10,892 nt of DNA. Origin: Chromatiales bacterium (lineage in GTDB: Bacteria; Pseudomonadota; Gammaproteobacteria; JACCYU01). A program made the position numbers and the translations under genes. Below are positions 1 to 7,197 of the stretch, one piece after another. Position 1 is the stretch's first letter, and the number at the start of each line of letters is the position of its first letter. Below the pieces are notes generated by a model. It saw only the letters and a list, made by a program, of their open reading frames with translations. It did not search any database and was not told the origin of the DNA. The DNA is taken from assembly GCA_031177845.1 (NCBI GenBank), contig JAPSGG010000020.1:1-10892 (forward strand), written 5' to 3'.

Positions 1-75
1 TCGATGCGGTGTCTCGACCTCCAACATTCCGCAATCGTACGGCTCGAGCTCAGGATAAAGGGATTCGTCGATCAT
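1..75 (-). CDS. pip: Proline iminopeptidase, N-terminal 25 codons (runs off left edge)
   Basis: Reading the minus strand from ATG at 75-73 gives exactly 25 open codons to the window edge. The peptide begins MIDESLYPELEPYDCGMLEV and ends ETPHR. The LYPxxEPYDxGMLxV stretch is the characteristic amino terminus of proteobacterial proline iminopeptidase, an alpha/beta hydrolase of peptidase family S33 that releases N-terminal proline from peptides in the cytoplasm. The usual family sequence has S after D (EPYDSG) and 'GDGHR' before the next strand; here these are C and 'ETPHR'. The catalytic serine, aspartate and histidine lie outside the window. It is on the same strand as the ABC operon, 96 bases after the cupin stop, so it could be its last gene or have its own promoter. 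No strong Shine-Dalgarno is visible. The identification rests on a short but distinctive motif. Confidence 0.8.
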   Translation of the reverse strand, partial: MIDESLYPELEPYDCGMLEVETPHR

Positions 76-171
76 GATGTGGTGCGTGCTATGTTCTTGC
101 GTCTACCAGCTGACGTTCGGCCACCGCATGCGCAGACTGTCCTGGCGTTGAAGCCCGAGCGGACCTCTAAG
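76..171. other. Intergenic gap, cupin to iminopeptidase
   Basis: Ninety-six bases between the cupin stop codon and the iminopeptidase start. I see no T-tailed hairpin that would serve as an intrinsic terminator and no convincing -10/-35 pair. An 8-base palindrome CGCATGCG at 125-132 is too short to interpret. Confidence 0.4.
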
Positions 172-718
172 TCACTGCTTGCTGGATAGCTCCGACTGAG
201 GGTGAAAAGGTTCCGCCCAATGTACTTCTTGCGGGTTTTCTGCGGCTTCAATATCAAAGTTGACCACTATCGGCTCCTGCCCGCTGCGGACGATCACACA
301 GAACAGGGGCTCGGTTGCGCTTGGGTTGATCTCCTGATGAGGGACGAACGGCGGAACGTAGATGAAATCACCAGGGGCAGCTTCGGCGGTAAACTCAAGT
401 CGATCCCCCCAAACGCATGTGGGCCCGACCACTGACAACGTAGATTACGCTTTCCAGCTCTCCGTGGTGATGAGCACCGCTCGCCACGTCGTGCTTAATG
501 GTCACGGTACCCGCCCAAAGTTTATTGGCACCGACTAACGCTTGGGTAATGGCGGCGGCGCGGGCCATTCCCGACGTCTGAGGAGTATTCATGTCTAGCT
601 CGTTGCTCTGCACGACCCGAACGCCGTGATCACGCCACTCTGCCCTCCCGGGCCGATCTTCAGAGCAAGCCGCCATAAGACAGATAATCAGCAGAAAGCC
701 CGCGGTAGCTAGTTTCAT
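172..718 (-). pseudogene. Lipoprotein-type single-domain cupin, broken by one frameshift
   Basis: The first 102 or so codons (from ATG at 718-716) start with a signal peptide, MKLATAGFLLIICLMAACSE, whose Cys18 follows Leu-Met-Ala-Ala, a plausible though imperfect lipobox. A cupin follows: HHH at residues 83-85, then ELESVIYVVSG (motif 1). Near 411-413 the frame changes. The other frame continues with WGDRLEF, then motif 2 GDFIYVPPFVPHQEIN, which fits G-x5-P-x-G-x2-H-x3-N except for F in place of G, and ends at 172. Removing one T from the minus-strand run CGTTTGG restores HMRWGDRLEF, the form known in this common uncharacterised cupin family. The family is normally cytoplasmic and about 150 residues; a secreted lipoprotein version is unusual. 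Its start is 44 bases after the ABC-2 permease stop, with GGAAG about 6 bases upstream, so it is probably the last or near-last gene of the operon. The substrate is unknown. The lesion could be a sequencing error. Confidence 0.8.
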
Positions 719-762
719 ACGGACTTCCGCTCTTCTCAGTGATCAACGGCCGACCGCCAAGT

Positions 763-1623
763 TTAAACCGGCTTCTGAACGCGCCCTACCATGCCCTTCT
801 GCGGATCGTAGCCGTAGACCGCCAGCACGAAGAACAACACTGTGCAGCCAATAACGACGGCCAGGCTCACGCCATTAAACTTGCCGTACAAGGCGAAGCG
901 AATCAGTTCGATCGCATGCGTGAAGGGATTGAACCGCGCCAGGGCGTAAACGATCTCGGCACCCGATTCCTGCAGTTTCCACAGCGGATATAGCGCCGAT
1001 GAGATGAAGAACATGGGGAAGATCACGAAATTCATCGTCCCCGCGAAGTTCTCCAATTGCTTGATGTGCACCGAAAGCAAAAGCCCCAACGACCCCAACA
1101 TCATGCCACCCAGGATCAAGGTCGGCAGGGCATAAAGCCAACCGATCAGCGGGACATCGACCTGAAATACAATACACAGCAGCAGAAAGGCATACGCCTG
1201 CAAGACCGACAGTAACGTGCCCGCGAGCAGCTTGCATAGCAGCAGATACCAACGCGGTAGTGGGGCCGTCAGCAATAACCGCATTAACCCCATCTCGCGG
1301 TCGTACACCATAGCTAGCGACGACTGCATGCCATTGAACAGCAGCACCATGCCCAGCAAACCGGGTACAATGTATACCTGATATTCGATATACGTCTCGT
1401 ACGGCGGGATCACCGCCACCCCGAACACATTCTGAAATCCGGCCGCAAAAACGATCAGCCACAACGCCGGGCGTACCAGTGCCGAGAACAAGCGCCCCTT
1501 CTGATGGACGAACTTGATGACCTCGCGGCTGCCCAGTGCCTGCAGCGCTTGCAGCGCGTGCATGGGCGTCACGATCCTTTCGCGGCGTGCGACCATACTC
1601 GAACCAGTTACACTAGAATTCAC
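763..1623 (-). CDS. pedC: ABC-2 type permease of the PQQ-alcohol dehydrogenase-associated ABC system (PedC-like)
   Basis: A 286-residue inner-membrane protein with about six hydrophobic segments: near 48-68, 88-108, 130-157, 163-189, 196-216 and 256-275. The conserved ABC-2 stretch MVYDREMGLMRLLLTAPLPR sits before the third segment. It pairs with the ATPase at 3835-4608 to form the transporter. The family assignment (alcohol-associated ABC permease, PedC type) comes from the sequence together with its position last in the order ATPase, propeller, binding protein, permease. The GTG start at 1623-1621 is preferred because GGAG lies 7 bases upstream; it overlaps the end of the binding-protein gene by 11 bases. 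An ATG at 1596-1594 (MVARRERIV) is a possible alternative. In P. putida the corresponding cluster supports growth at low lanthanide levels. What is moved across the membrane, and in which direction, cannot be read from this sequence; ABC-2 permeases are more often exporters. Confidence 0.88.
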   Translation of the reverse strand: MNSSVTGSSMVARRERIVTPMHALQALQALGSREVIKFVHQKGRLFSALVRPALWLIVFAAGFQNVFGVAVIPPYETYIEYQVYIVPGLLGMVLLFNGMQSSLAMVYDREMGLMRLLLTAPLPRWYLLLCKLLAGTLLSVLQAYAFLLLCIVFQVDVPLIGWLYALPTLILGGMMLGSLGLLLSVHIKQLENFAGTMNFVIFPMFFISSALYPLWKLQESGAEIVYALARFNPFTHAIELIRFALYGKFNGVSLAVVIGCTVLFFVLAVYGYDPQKGMVGRVQKPV

Positions 1624-2842
1624 ATTGGTTCTCCGTCTCGTCTAGCCCCAGCGTCTCCAGATTGTTGGTCTGATGCAAGAATCCTGGAAGCGGCGCGCGC
1701 GCGACCACCCAATTCTCGGTCGTCAGAAAGATCGGCTGGCGCAGTTGATTGTTCCAGGGACGAAAGTCCAGCCGATAGCCCTTAAAGCCATCCAGTATCA
1801 GTTCGTCGCTGCGAAGGTAATCCTGCAGCGCCGCGAACTCGCTGCTCTCGGTGCGCAGGACCGCCTCCGCGATCGCTTTCACCGCCATCCAAGCCGACCA
1901 GTCGTAACCGGTCATCAGGCGCCCGGTCGCGCGTATGAAGCGGTCATTGAGCTGCGGCGCGCCATGGCGGCTCCAGGCCCAGTGCCACCAGTCCGGCACC
2001 AAGCCGGCACTACCGACGACCAACTGCGGTTGCTGAGTCTGATACGGCACGGCCCGAGCAAATTCGCCGTCGCTGTCGATCACCACGACCGCATCGGCAT
2101 CGGAGGCGGCGGTCAGCAGTGCCACATTGTTTTGCCCGCGCTGGCGGGGATCCGCCCCTAGTACGAAGTCCTTGACGGCCTCGATGCTCAGGCCATAGCG
2201 CTTGGCCGAACGCCCGAAGGCTTCGTAGTAATCCTCATCGGCGGGCTTGGGTCCTTTTAGCACCAGCACGTCTCGCCACTTCTTGAACACCAGATACTGC
2301 GCCAGCGCATCGGTGAGCATCGTACGACTGGGCGCGACGTGGAAAAGGTGCGCCTGACACTGCTGCTGGCGCAACGAGTCCTCCAGGGCGGACACATTGA
2401 ACAGCATCATATCCTCATCCTGTGTGGTCCTGGCCAAGGCTGCGACGTGCTCGGCCGGCAGGTCCAGCAAGATGAAACGCATGCCGTCCTCGATCATCGT
2501 TTGCAGGGTCGGCACCAGGTCGCTGGGCTCGGCCACAATCTCGCGCCGTAACTCGAACTCGGTCCCGGCCGCCATGGCATGAAACCGCGACTCCTCCAAC
2601 GCCACCACCGCGCCGGGGTATGGGCGCCCCCATGGCTGCGCGGGAAACATCGCGTCCATATGCGCCTCATCGTAGCGGGGGTCATCCTCTAGTTCCAGAT
2701 AACCGATGGTCAATGTCGGTGGCTTGCCCGCACTCTGTCCACCGGCTATGCCGAGCCCCGTGCCCAGCAGCAGAGCGAGCGCTAACAGCAATAATCCGAA
2801 TGGTTTTGCTTGCATGAGAGGGTTTAATCCTCTGCGCCTCAA
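1613..2842 (-). CDS. pedB: Periplasmic substrate-binding protein, PQQ-alcohol dehydrogenase-associated ABC system (PedB-like)
   Basis: A 409-residue secreted protein. The first 35 residues form a signal peptide: arginine-rich start (MRRRG), then LLLLALALLLGTGLGIAGG; there is no lipobox cysteine. The mature part looks like a type I periplasmic binding fold of the branched-chain amino-acid receptor class. It has a strand after the signal (TLTIGYLELEDDPRY), a central DAVVVIDSDGEF and a late YDWSAWMAVKAIAEA helix. This matches the binding protein annotated with quinoprotein alcohol dehydrogenase ABC systems, and the same component is reported in lanthanide-uptake loci of methylotrophs (LutA). The TTG start at 2842-2840 overlaps the propeller stop as TTGA, in keeping with the other junctions of the operon. 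An ATG at 2815-2813 (MQAKPFG) would also leave a usable signal peptide and is a real alternative. The ligand is inferred, not seen. Confidence 0.85.
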   Translation of the reverse strand: MRRRGLNPLMQAKPFGLLLLALALLLGTGLGIAGGQSAGKPPTLTIGYLELEDDPRYDEAHMDAMFPAQPWGRPYPGAVVALEESRFHAMAAGTEFELRREIVAEPSDLVPTLQTMIEDGMRFILLDLPAEHVAALARTTQDEDMMLFNVSALEDSLRQQQCQAHLFHVAPSRTMLTDALAQYLVFKKWRDVLVLKGPKPADEDYYEAFGRSAKRYGLSIEAVKDFVLGADPRQRGQNNVALLTAASDADAVVVIDSDGEFARAVPYQTQQPQLVVGSAGLVPDWWHWAWSRHGAPQLNDRFIRATGRLMTGYDWSAWMAVKAIAEAVLRTESSEFAALQDYLRSDELILDGFKGYRLDFRPWNNQLRQPIFLTTENWVVARAPLPGFLHQTNNLETLGLDETENQCEF

Positions 2843-3831
2843 TCGTCTATCGCAACGCCATACGGTACTCGTCCAACAGGCACCGAGCGCGTGACCTTGA
2901 GTTCCGCGACGTCGATGACCGATAGGTCGTCGCTCTGGCCGTTTGCCACATACAGTGTCTGATCATCGGTCGTCAGCTCGAGATTCCAGGGCCGCTTGCC
3001 AACGAGCATATATTCGTATACCTCTCGATCCTCAACATCGACCACTGCGACGTGGTTAGCCCCACCCAGTGCAACGAAGGCGGTAGCGCCGTCTTTGGTC
3101 GTTGTGATACCGACGGGTGTTATGTCCTCGACGCGGAAGCCTTCCGGCTCGAACGGGATTTCGTCGATCACCTCGCCGGTCGCGGTATCGATGATGGACA
3201 CACGGCCGCCGATCTCACTGCTAACCCACAATTCCTTGCCATCCGGCGTCAGCGCAAAGCGGCGCGGCCGTGCGGCGACCACGATGTTGTTCCTGAGGGA
3301 GAGGTTCTTGGCGTCGATCACGTGCACCATGCTGGCGACTTCGGATGCCACGTAAACGCTCTTGCCATCCGGCGTAGCCAGCACGCCCTCAGGCTCCGGC
3401 CCCACTGCAACGGAACCGATCGGCTGCTCGTTTTCCAGGTTGAAGGCGGTCATCATGGCATCGTCTTCATTCGACACGTACATCACATCGCCATCCGGAC
3501 TTAAGTCGAAGGTTTCGGGGTCATCGCCCACATTCAGCTGGTTGACGACCGCGAGCTTGCCGACATCGATCACATCGATGGAGTCACCGTCACCACAAGC
3601 GACGTACAGCAATCTGTGGCCGGGGCTGAAATGCAGGCCGCGCGGGCGCTCGGCGGTCGGGATGTCCTTGACCTTCTCCAGCGTGCCGCCCTCCAGTACG
3701 GTGACGACATCATCGTCCTCGCTGCTGACGAAGATATAGCCCGTATCCTTAGCTAGCGCCCCCGACGCCGGCCAGACTAGCGTGGGCACTACGAACAGAA
3801 TTCGCGCAAGCGAAGTTCCTTTCGAACGCAT
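2839..3831 (-). CDS. pedA2: Secreted seven-repeat YVTN beta-propeller, PQQ-dependent catabolism-associated (PedA2-like)
   Basis: A 330-residue protein with a signal peptide ending ASGALA before KDTGY. It contains seven repeats of roughly 42 residues, each marked by a YVTN-type strand: IFVSSEDDD, LYVACGDGD, MYVSNEDDA, VYVASEVAS, LWVSSEIGG, AFVALGGAN and LYVANGQSDD. Four repeats contain the SPDG/TPDG-like turn before that strand. This is the expected number for a closed seven-bladed propeller in the periplasm. It matches the beta-propeller linked to PQQ-dependent catabolism and to the pedA1A2BC cluster. The turns after blades 1, 2, 3 and 7 are acidic, which would suit Ca2+ or lanthanide binding; that is inference. 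The ATG start lies 3 bases after the ATPase stop, and the stop overlaps the next gene as TTGA. It has no catalytic signature, so a binding or docking role is likelier than an enzymatic one. Confidence 0.88.
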   Translation of the reverse strand: MRSKGTSLARILFVVPTLVWPASGALAKDTGYIFVSSEDDDVVTVLEGGTLEKVKDIPTAERPRGLHFSPGHRLLYVACGDGDSIDVIDVGKLAVVNQLNVGDDPETFDLSPDGDVMYVSNEDDAMMTAFNLENEQPIGSVAVGPEPEGVLATPDGKSVYVASEVASMVHVIDAKNLSLRNNIVVAARPRRFALTPDGKELWVSSEIGGRVSIIDTATGEVIDEIPFEPEGFRVEDITPVGITTTKDGATAFVALGGANHVAVVDVEDREVYEYMLVGKRPWNLELTTDDQTLYVANGQSDDLSVIDVAELKVTRSVPVGRVPYGVAIDD

Positions 3832-3834
3832 TGT

Positions 3835-4608
3835 TCACGACTCCGCGGTTTTCTCAGGATTCACACCCGTCATGCTCAAGAAGGCCTCGGACAGACTACC
3901 TGCGCCGGCGACGCCGACCAGGTGGGCAGGGGGCCCGGACGCCAGTAAACGCCCCTCGTGCAAGACCAGCACCCGGCTCGCCTGCTCCGCCTCGTCGACC
4001 AGGTGAGTGGCCCACAACACGCCCATTCCGCGCGTGATGCACAGCTCGTGCACGTACCGGAGCAACGAGGTCCGCGAGGCAGGGTCGAGCCCAACAGTGG
4101 CCTCGTCCATCAGCAATACATGCGGATCATGCAACAGCGCGCGTGCCAGCTCGATCTTGCGGCGATTGCCACCGCTCAAAGCTCGCACGGGCTCGCGCGC
4201 GCGGTCTTCAAGTCCCAGACGCTGCAATTCCTCCGCAATGCGCGCGTGCGCGCGTTTGCTCCTCAGGCCGTGCAACCGGCAATGGAACAACAGGTTCGAC
4301 TGCACCGTCAGGTCCAGATCCAATGTGGGCTGCTGAAACACCACGCCCATGCCGGCCAGGGCGGCGATGGGATCGCGGCGGATGTCATGGCCGCGGATAA
4401 GAATCTCGCCGCTGTCGGACACGAATAGGCCGCTCAGCAATTGGAACAAGGTCGTCTTGCCCGCGCCGTTAGGGCCTAGTAGCGCGACAAATTCGCCGGT
4501 GCCCACCTCCATGGTCACATTGTCCAGGGCCTTGCGTGGACCATAGGATTTGCTCACCGACTCCACATCGAGCACTTTGGCGGCCTGTGCCACACCCGTA
4601 TCGTTCAC
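3835..4608 (-). CDS. pedA1: ABC transporter ATPase, PQQ-alcohol dehydrogenase-associated system (PedA1-like)
   Basis: A 257-residue cytoplasmic ATPase with all motifs: Walker A GPNGAGKTT (45-53), Q-loop Gln92, signature LSGGN (144-148), Walker B VLLMDEA (164-170), D-loop GLD (173-175) and switch His202. The signature continues as NRRKIELARALL and Walker B as TVGLDPASR, as in the ATPases annotated for quinoprotein alcohol dehydrogenase systems and in ABC-2 exporter-type ATPases. It should energise the ABC-2 permease at 763-1623. The GTG start at 4608-4606 is preferred: AGGAGG lies just upstream, and the codon overlaps the preceding ATPase stop as GTGA. The propeller gene begins 3 bases after its stop. 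It is clearly different from the SsuB-like ATPase encoded just before it, so two separate ABC systems meet here. Confidence 0.9.
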   Translation of the reverse strand: MNDTGVAQAAKVLDVESVSKSYGPRKALDNVTMEVGTGEFVALLGPNGAGKTTLFQLLSGLFVSDSGEILIRGHDIRRDPIAALAGMGVVFQQPTLDLDLTVQSNLLFHCRLHGLRSKRAHARIAEELQRLGLEDRAREPVRALSGGNRRKIELARALLHDPHVLLMDEATVGLDPASRTSLLRYVHELCITRGMGVLWATHLVDEAEQASRVLVLHEGRLLASGPPAHLVGVAGAGSLSEAFLSMTGVNPEKTAES

Positions 4609-5396
4609 ACGCTCCTCCTTTGTTTGGCTGCATTGCCGCGGCCGTTATCGGTGAGGCCGGATAGCAGGTCGGGATGTTCTTGAAGCAGGCGTGCGTGAAT
4701 GTCGGTCACTGCCTTGCCGTATGGATCACGTGGCCGCGGCAGCTCGACCCGCAGCTCCTTGACGACCCGCGCTGGGCTGCCCGAAAGGAATATCACTCGA
4801 TCCGCGACCGAAAGCGCCTCGCGTAGATCGTGCGTCACGAACAGCACAGTAGGGCGCAGCTCCGCCCACAGCGCCATCAGCTGCTCGCGCAGCCGCGTGG
4901 CGGTGGGCAAGTCTAGCGAAATGAATGGCTCGTCCATCAGCATTAGGCTTGGGCGAACAGCAAACGCGCGTGCCAGCGCTACCCGCCGCTGCATGCCACC
5001 CGATAGCTGGCTGGGGAAGGCCTGCTCGGACCCGCCAAGCTCGACTTCCCAGATAAGCTGGCGGGCGCGTTCGGCAGCGTCGACCTCGCCGTCCAGCACC
5101 AGCCGCACGTTGTCCTCCACGGTGAGCCATGGCATCAGGCGCGGCTCCTGGAACATGTAACCGTAACGAACGGGGTGGGTCTGCTCTGACAGAGGCCTAT
5201 TGTTGATGAGGATCTCGCCTTCCACATCGCGGTCCAATCCGCCGCCCAGATTTAGGATGGTGGTCTTGCCGGCCCCCGAGGGGCCGACGAACGCGATGAA
5301 TTCGCCCGCGCCCACGTCGAATTCCAGCCTCTCGAGCACATCCGACTGCGCGCCCGGATAGACCTTGCGCTTGATACGTACCTTAAGCTCAATCAT
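4605..5396 (-). CDS. SsuB/TauB-type ABC ATPase of the NMT1-type importer
   Basis: A 263-residue ATPase of the nitrate/sulfonate/taurine importer class. Motifs: Walker A GPSGAGKTT (38-46), Q-loop Gln83, signature LSGGMQ (131-136), Walker B LMLMDEP (151-157), D-loop SLD (160-162) and His189. The sequence PFISLD after Walker B and the short C-terminal tail fit this class. It is intact although the permease it should drive (5393-6145) is broken. The ATG at 5396-5394 is chosen because it overlaps the permease stop as ATGA and gives the usual MIELKV start; a GTG at 5408-5406 would add four residues. Its stop overlaps the next ATPase start as GTGA. The substrate cannot be told from the ATPase. Without a working permease it would be idle, unless it serves another membrane subunit. 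Confidence 0.88.
   Translation of the reverse strand: MIELKVRIKRKVYPGAQSDVLERLEFDVGAGEFIAFVGPSGAGKTTILNLGGGLDRDVEGEILINNRPLSEQTHPVRYGYMFQEPRLMPWLTVEDNVRLVLDGEVDAAERARQLIWEVELGGSEQAFPSQLSGGMQRRVALARAFAVRPSLMLMDEPFISLDLPTATRLREQLMALWAELRPTVLFVTHDLREALSVADRVIFLSGSPARVVKELRVELPRPRDPYGKAVTDIHARLLQEHPDLLSGLTDNGRGNAAKQRRSV
4612..4617 (-). promoter_or_regulatory. Shine-Dalgarno AGGAGG deciding the GTG start of the PedA1-like ATPase
   Basis: The minus strand reads AGGAGG three bases before the GTG at 4608-4606. It is the strongest ribosome binding site in the operon, it lies inside the end of the preceding gene, and it supports the non-ATG start. Confidence 0.6.
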
Positions 5397-6145
5397 GCCG
5401 TGCGCCACCGGCTTAACCGTTGATCAAGAGGCCGCATCAGCACGGTTTCTATCAATAGCACCACGGTCGCAAAGGCCAACGTATAGGCGAGGATGCTGGT
5501 GATATCAAAGAACTGAAAGAACGTGCTCAATTGAAAGCCCACGCCGTTACTGCCGCCCAGTAGCTCGACCACCAATACGATCTTCCAGATCAGGGCCAGG
5601 CCAGAACGTGCTGCAGCCATCAGGTAGGGGTATAACTGAGGCATATACACCTTGCGTAGCTTGAGCGCCGGCGGCAGGTCGAAGGCATCGGCAACCTGCA
5701 GCAATTTTCAATCCACGGCGCGGGCGCCCTCGCGCACCGTCACCACCGTGTTGGGAATCTTGTTCACGGCCACCGCGACAATCGCGGCCACCTCCGTTAG
5801 GCCACACCAGATGTAACACAGGATAATAGTCACCAGCGCGGGGATATTGAGCCTCAGCACCAATACCCCGTCCAAGGCCGCGTCCAGCTGTGGATAGCGT
5901 CCATAATGACGCCGATCGCGGTGCCGACGACCATGGCAACGGTAAAGGCTGCCGCCACACGCAGCAGCGTAACACCCAGATGGTAGAACAGCTCGCCGTC
6001 GGTCGCGTGCTCCCACAAAGCCAGCAGCACCACGTTCGGACCGGGAATCAGCGGATCGTCGAGGATCATCGCTATGAGTTCCCATAACCAGGAACCCGAC
6101 CAACGACAGGGCGCGCAGCCACGTATCGCTGTGACCGGCGGTCAC
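5393..6145 (-). pseudogene. Binding-protein-dependent permease (SsuC/TauC type), three lesions
   Basis: Reassembled from two frames, this is a normal permease of about 250 residues. It begins at GTG 6145-6143, overlapping the binding-protein stop as GTGA. The frame reads TWLRALSLVGFLV, then shifts near 6085 (one extra base, or two missing). It continues in another frame with WELIAMILDDPLIPGPNVV through GTAIGVIM, then shifts back near 5901-5902 (one missing G) to GRYPQLDAALDG. At 5710-5708 an in-frame TGA stands where family members have Arg (AVD-R-KLL), as from CGA to TGA. The frame stays open after the TGA through ADAFDLPPALKLRKVYMP, the EAA loop that contacts the ATPase, and the last membrane segments, and ends at 5393. 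The two indels compensate and the misframed part between them contains no stop, so a ribosome would make about 145 residues with a scrambled middle and end at the TGA, without the EAA loop. One indel could be a sequencing error; three lesions in one gene argue for decay. Confidence 0.85.
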
Positions 6146-7197
6146 TGCGCCGACAGTCTGATATCGAAATCCCTCCAAAAAGTGCCAGGGCTCAGTGTCT
6201 TGGCGGACCCGACCAGTTCCGCCCCGCCCTCGCGGGCCAGGATCTCGAACACCTGTTTAGCCGCCTTGATCTCGGCTTCGCCAAATTCATGTGGAATGCC
6301 TTTCCGGTAGGACGCTCGCAGCGCCCGCAGGGTGGCCTCGTTCTCCGCCTGAATCAGCGGCTCCAGGCGTTTCCACTCGGCTTCAGATTTAGCCAGGATC
6401 TCCTTGGCGGCGTAGGTGGCGCGCAAGAAGCCGTTGACCAGTTCGCGGTTGTCTTCTGCCCATTCCTCGTCGAAGATCCACACCAGGAGTGGCACGGATT
6501 CTTCGATGCCCAGTTTGGGCAATATTTGACTTACGTCGATCAAGGGCTCCATGCCGGCAGCTTCCAGCCGCGCCGCGTAGTGCCAGTAATTGATCACCGC
6601 CGGCAGATCGCCCTTGAGAGCTAGCTCGTTCAGTAGCGGCGGTGCGGCGAATGCGGGATCGACGAGGTCGGCCAGATCCTCGCCCAGCACCTGACGGCCG
6701 TAGGCCCGCACCAGCAGCCAGCTCTTGTCGACCGGCCCGCCGGCGACGCCCAGCCGCTTGCCAGCAAGATCCTCTAGCGATCCAATATTCGCTTTCGGAC
6801 GCACGAGCAAAGATCCCACCGCCAGCGAGTACGGGAATGAAGTGAACTCCCGACCCACCGCGCGCTGGCGGGACACCCAGATCCAGTCACCGACTACCAT
6901 GTCGATATCGCCGCTCTGCAGCGCGACGCTTAAGGCATTGGTCGAACTGAGCGGCACGACCTCTAGATCGATGCCTTCACGCTCGGCGAGATCGTGGTAC
7001 TCGACCACGTCGATCTCCCAGGAGACGGTGCCGAATTGAAGCACACCGACGCGCAACGGCTTCAATTCCTCCGCGGAGACCGCCACGGAAAAGAGGGCTA
7101 ACGTTGCGGCCAATGCCCAGCGGCCAAGGCGCCCGAAGATTCGCTCGGCACCAGGAAGAAGACAAGACGCGGAGTGATTCATCGGCGGCGTGTCCAT
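6142..7197 (-). CDS. NMT1/SsuA-type periplasmic substrate-binding protein
   Basis: About 351 residues. It has a long-headed signal peptide: GRLGRW, then ALAATLALFSVAVSA, with probable cleavage before EELKPL. The mature part follows the NMT1/nitrate-sulfonate-taurine receptor pattern: LRVGVLQFGTVSWEID, an ALQSGDIDMVVGDW segment, SLEDLAGKRLGVAGG after the first lobe, and the lobe-two stretch KGDLPAVINYWHYAARL. It should deliver a small organic ligand to the permease and ATPase encoded downstream. Receptors of this class bind sulfonates, nitrate, pyrimidine precursors or aromatic compounds, so the ligand stays open. It is the first gene of the minus-strand block. The start is uncertain: ATG at 7197-7195 is given; ATG at 7182-7180 (MNHSASC), GTG at 7203 and TTG at 7218 are also open, and none has a strong ribosome binding site. 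Confidence 0.85.
   Translation of the reverse strand: MDTPPMNHSASCLLPGAERIFGRLGRWALAATLALFSVAVSAEELKPLRVGVLQFGTVSWEIDVVEYHDLAEREGIDLEVVPLSSTNALSVALQSGDIDMVVGDWIWVSRQRAVGREFTSFPYSLAVGSLLVRPKANIGSLEDLAGKRLGVAGGPVDKSWLLVRAYGRQVLGEDLADLVDPAFAAPPLLNELALKGDLPAVINYWHYAARLEAAGMEPLIDVSQILPKLGIEESVPLLVWIFDEEWAEDNRELVNGFLRATYAAKEILAKSEAEWKRLEPLIQAENEATLRALRASYRKGIPHEFGEAEIKAAKQVFEILAREGGAELVGSAKTLSPGTFWRDFDIRLSAQ

Noticed and set aside
76..171. Intrinsic terminator at the end of the operon
   Set aside because: No stem of useful length followed by a U tract was found on the minus strand.
172..718. Programmed frameshift in the cupin at the T/G run
   Set aside because: The run CGTTTGGGGGG is not a classic slippery heptamer with a following structure, and the family has no known recoding. 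An extra base explains it.
3958..5160. Plus-strand open frames of about 150 codons opposite the two ABC ATPases
   Set aside because: They lie antisense to intact Walker A, signature and Walker B motifs and have no ribosome binding site or recognisable family.
5708..5710. TGA in the permease as a recoded codon (selenocysteine or Trp)
   Set aside because: Several genes here end in TGA, family members have Arg at this site, and the gene has two further frame lesions. A nonsense mutation or error is simpler.
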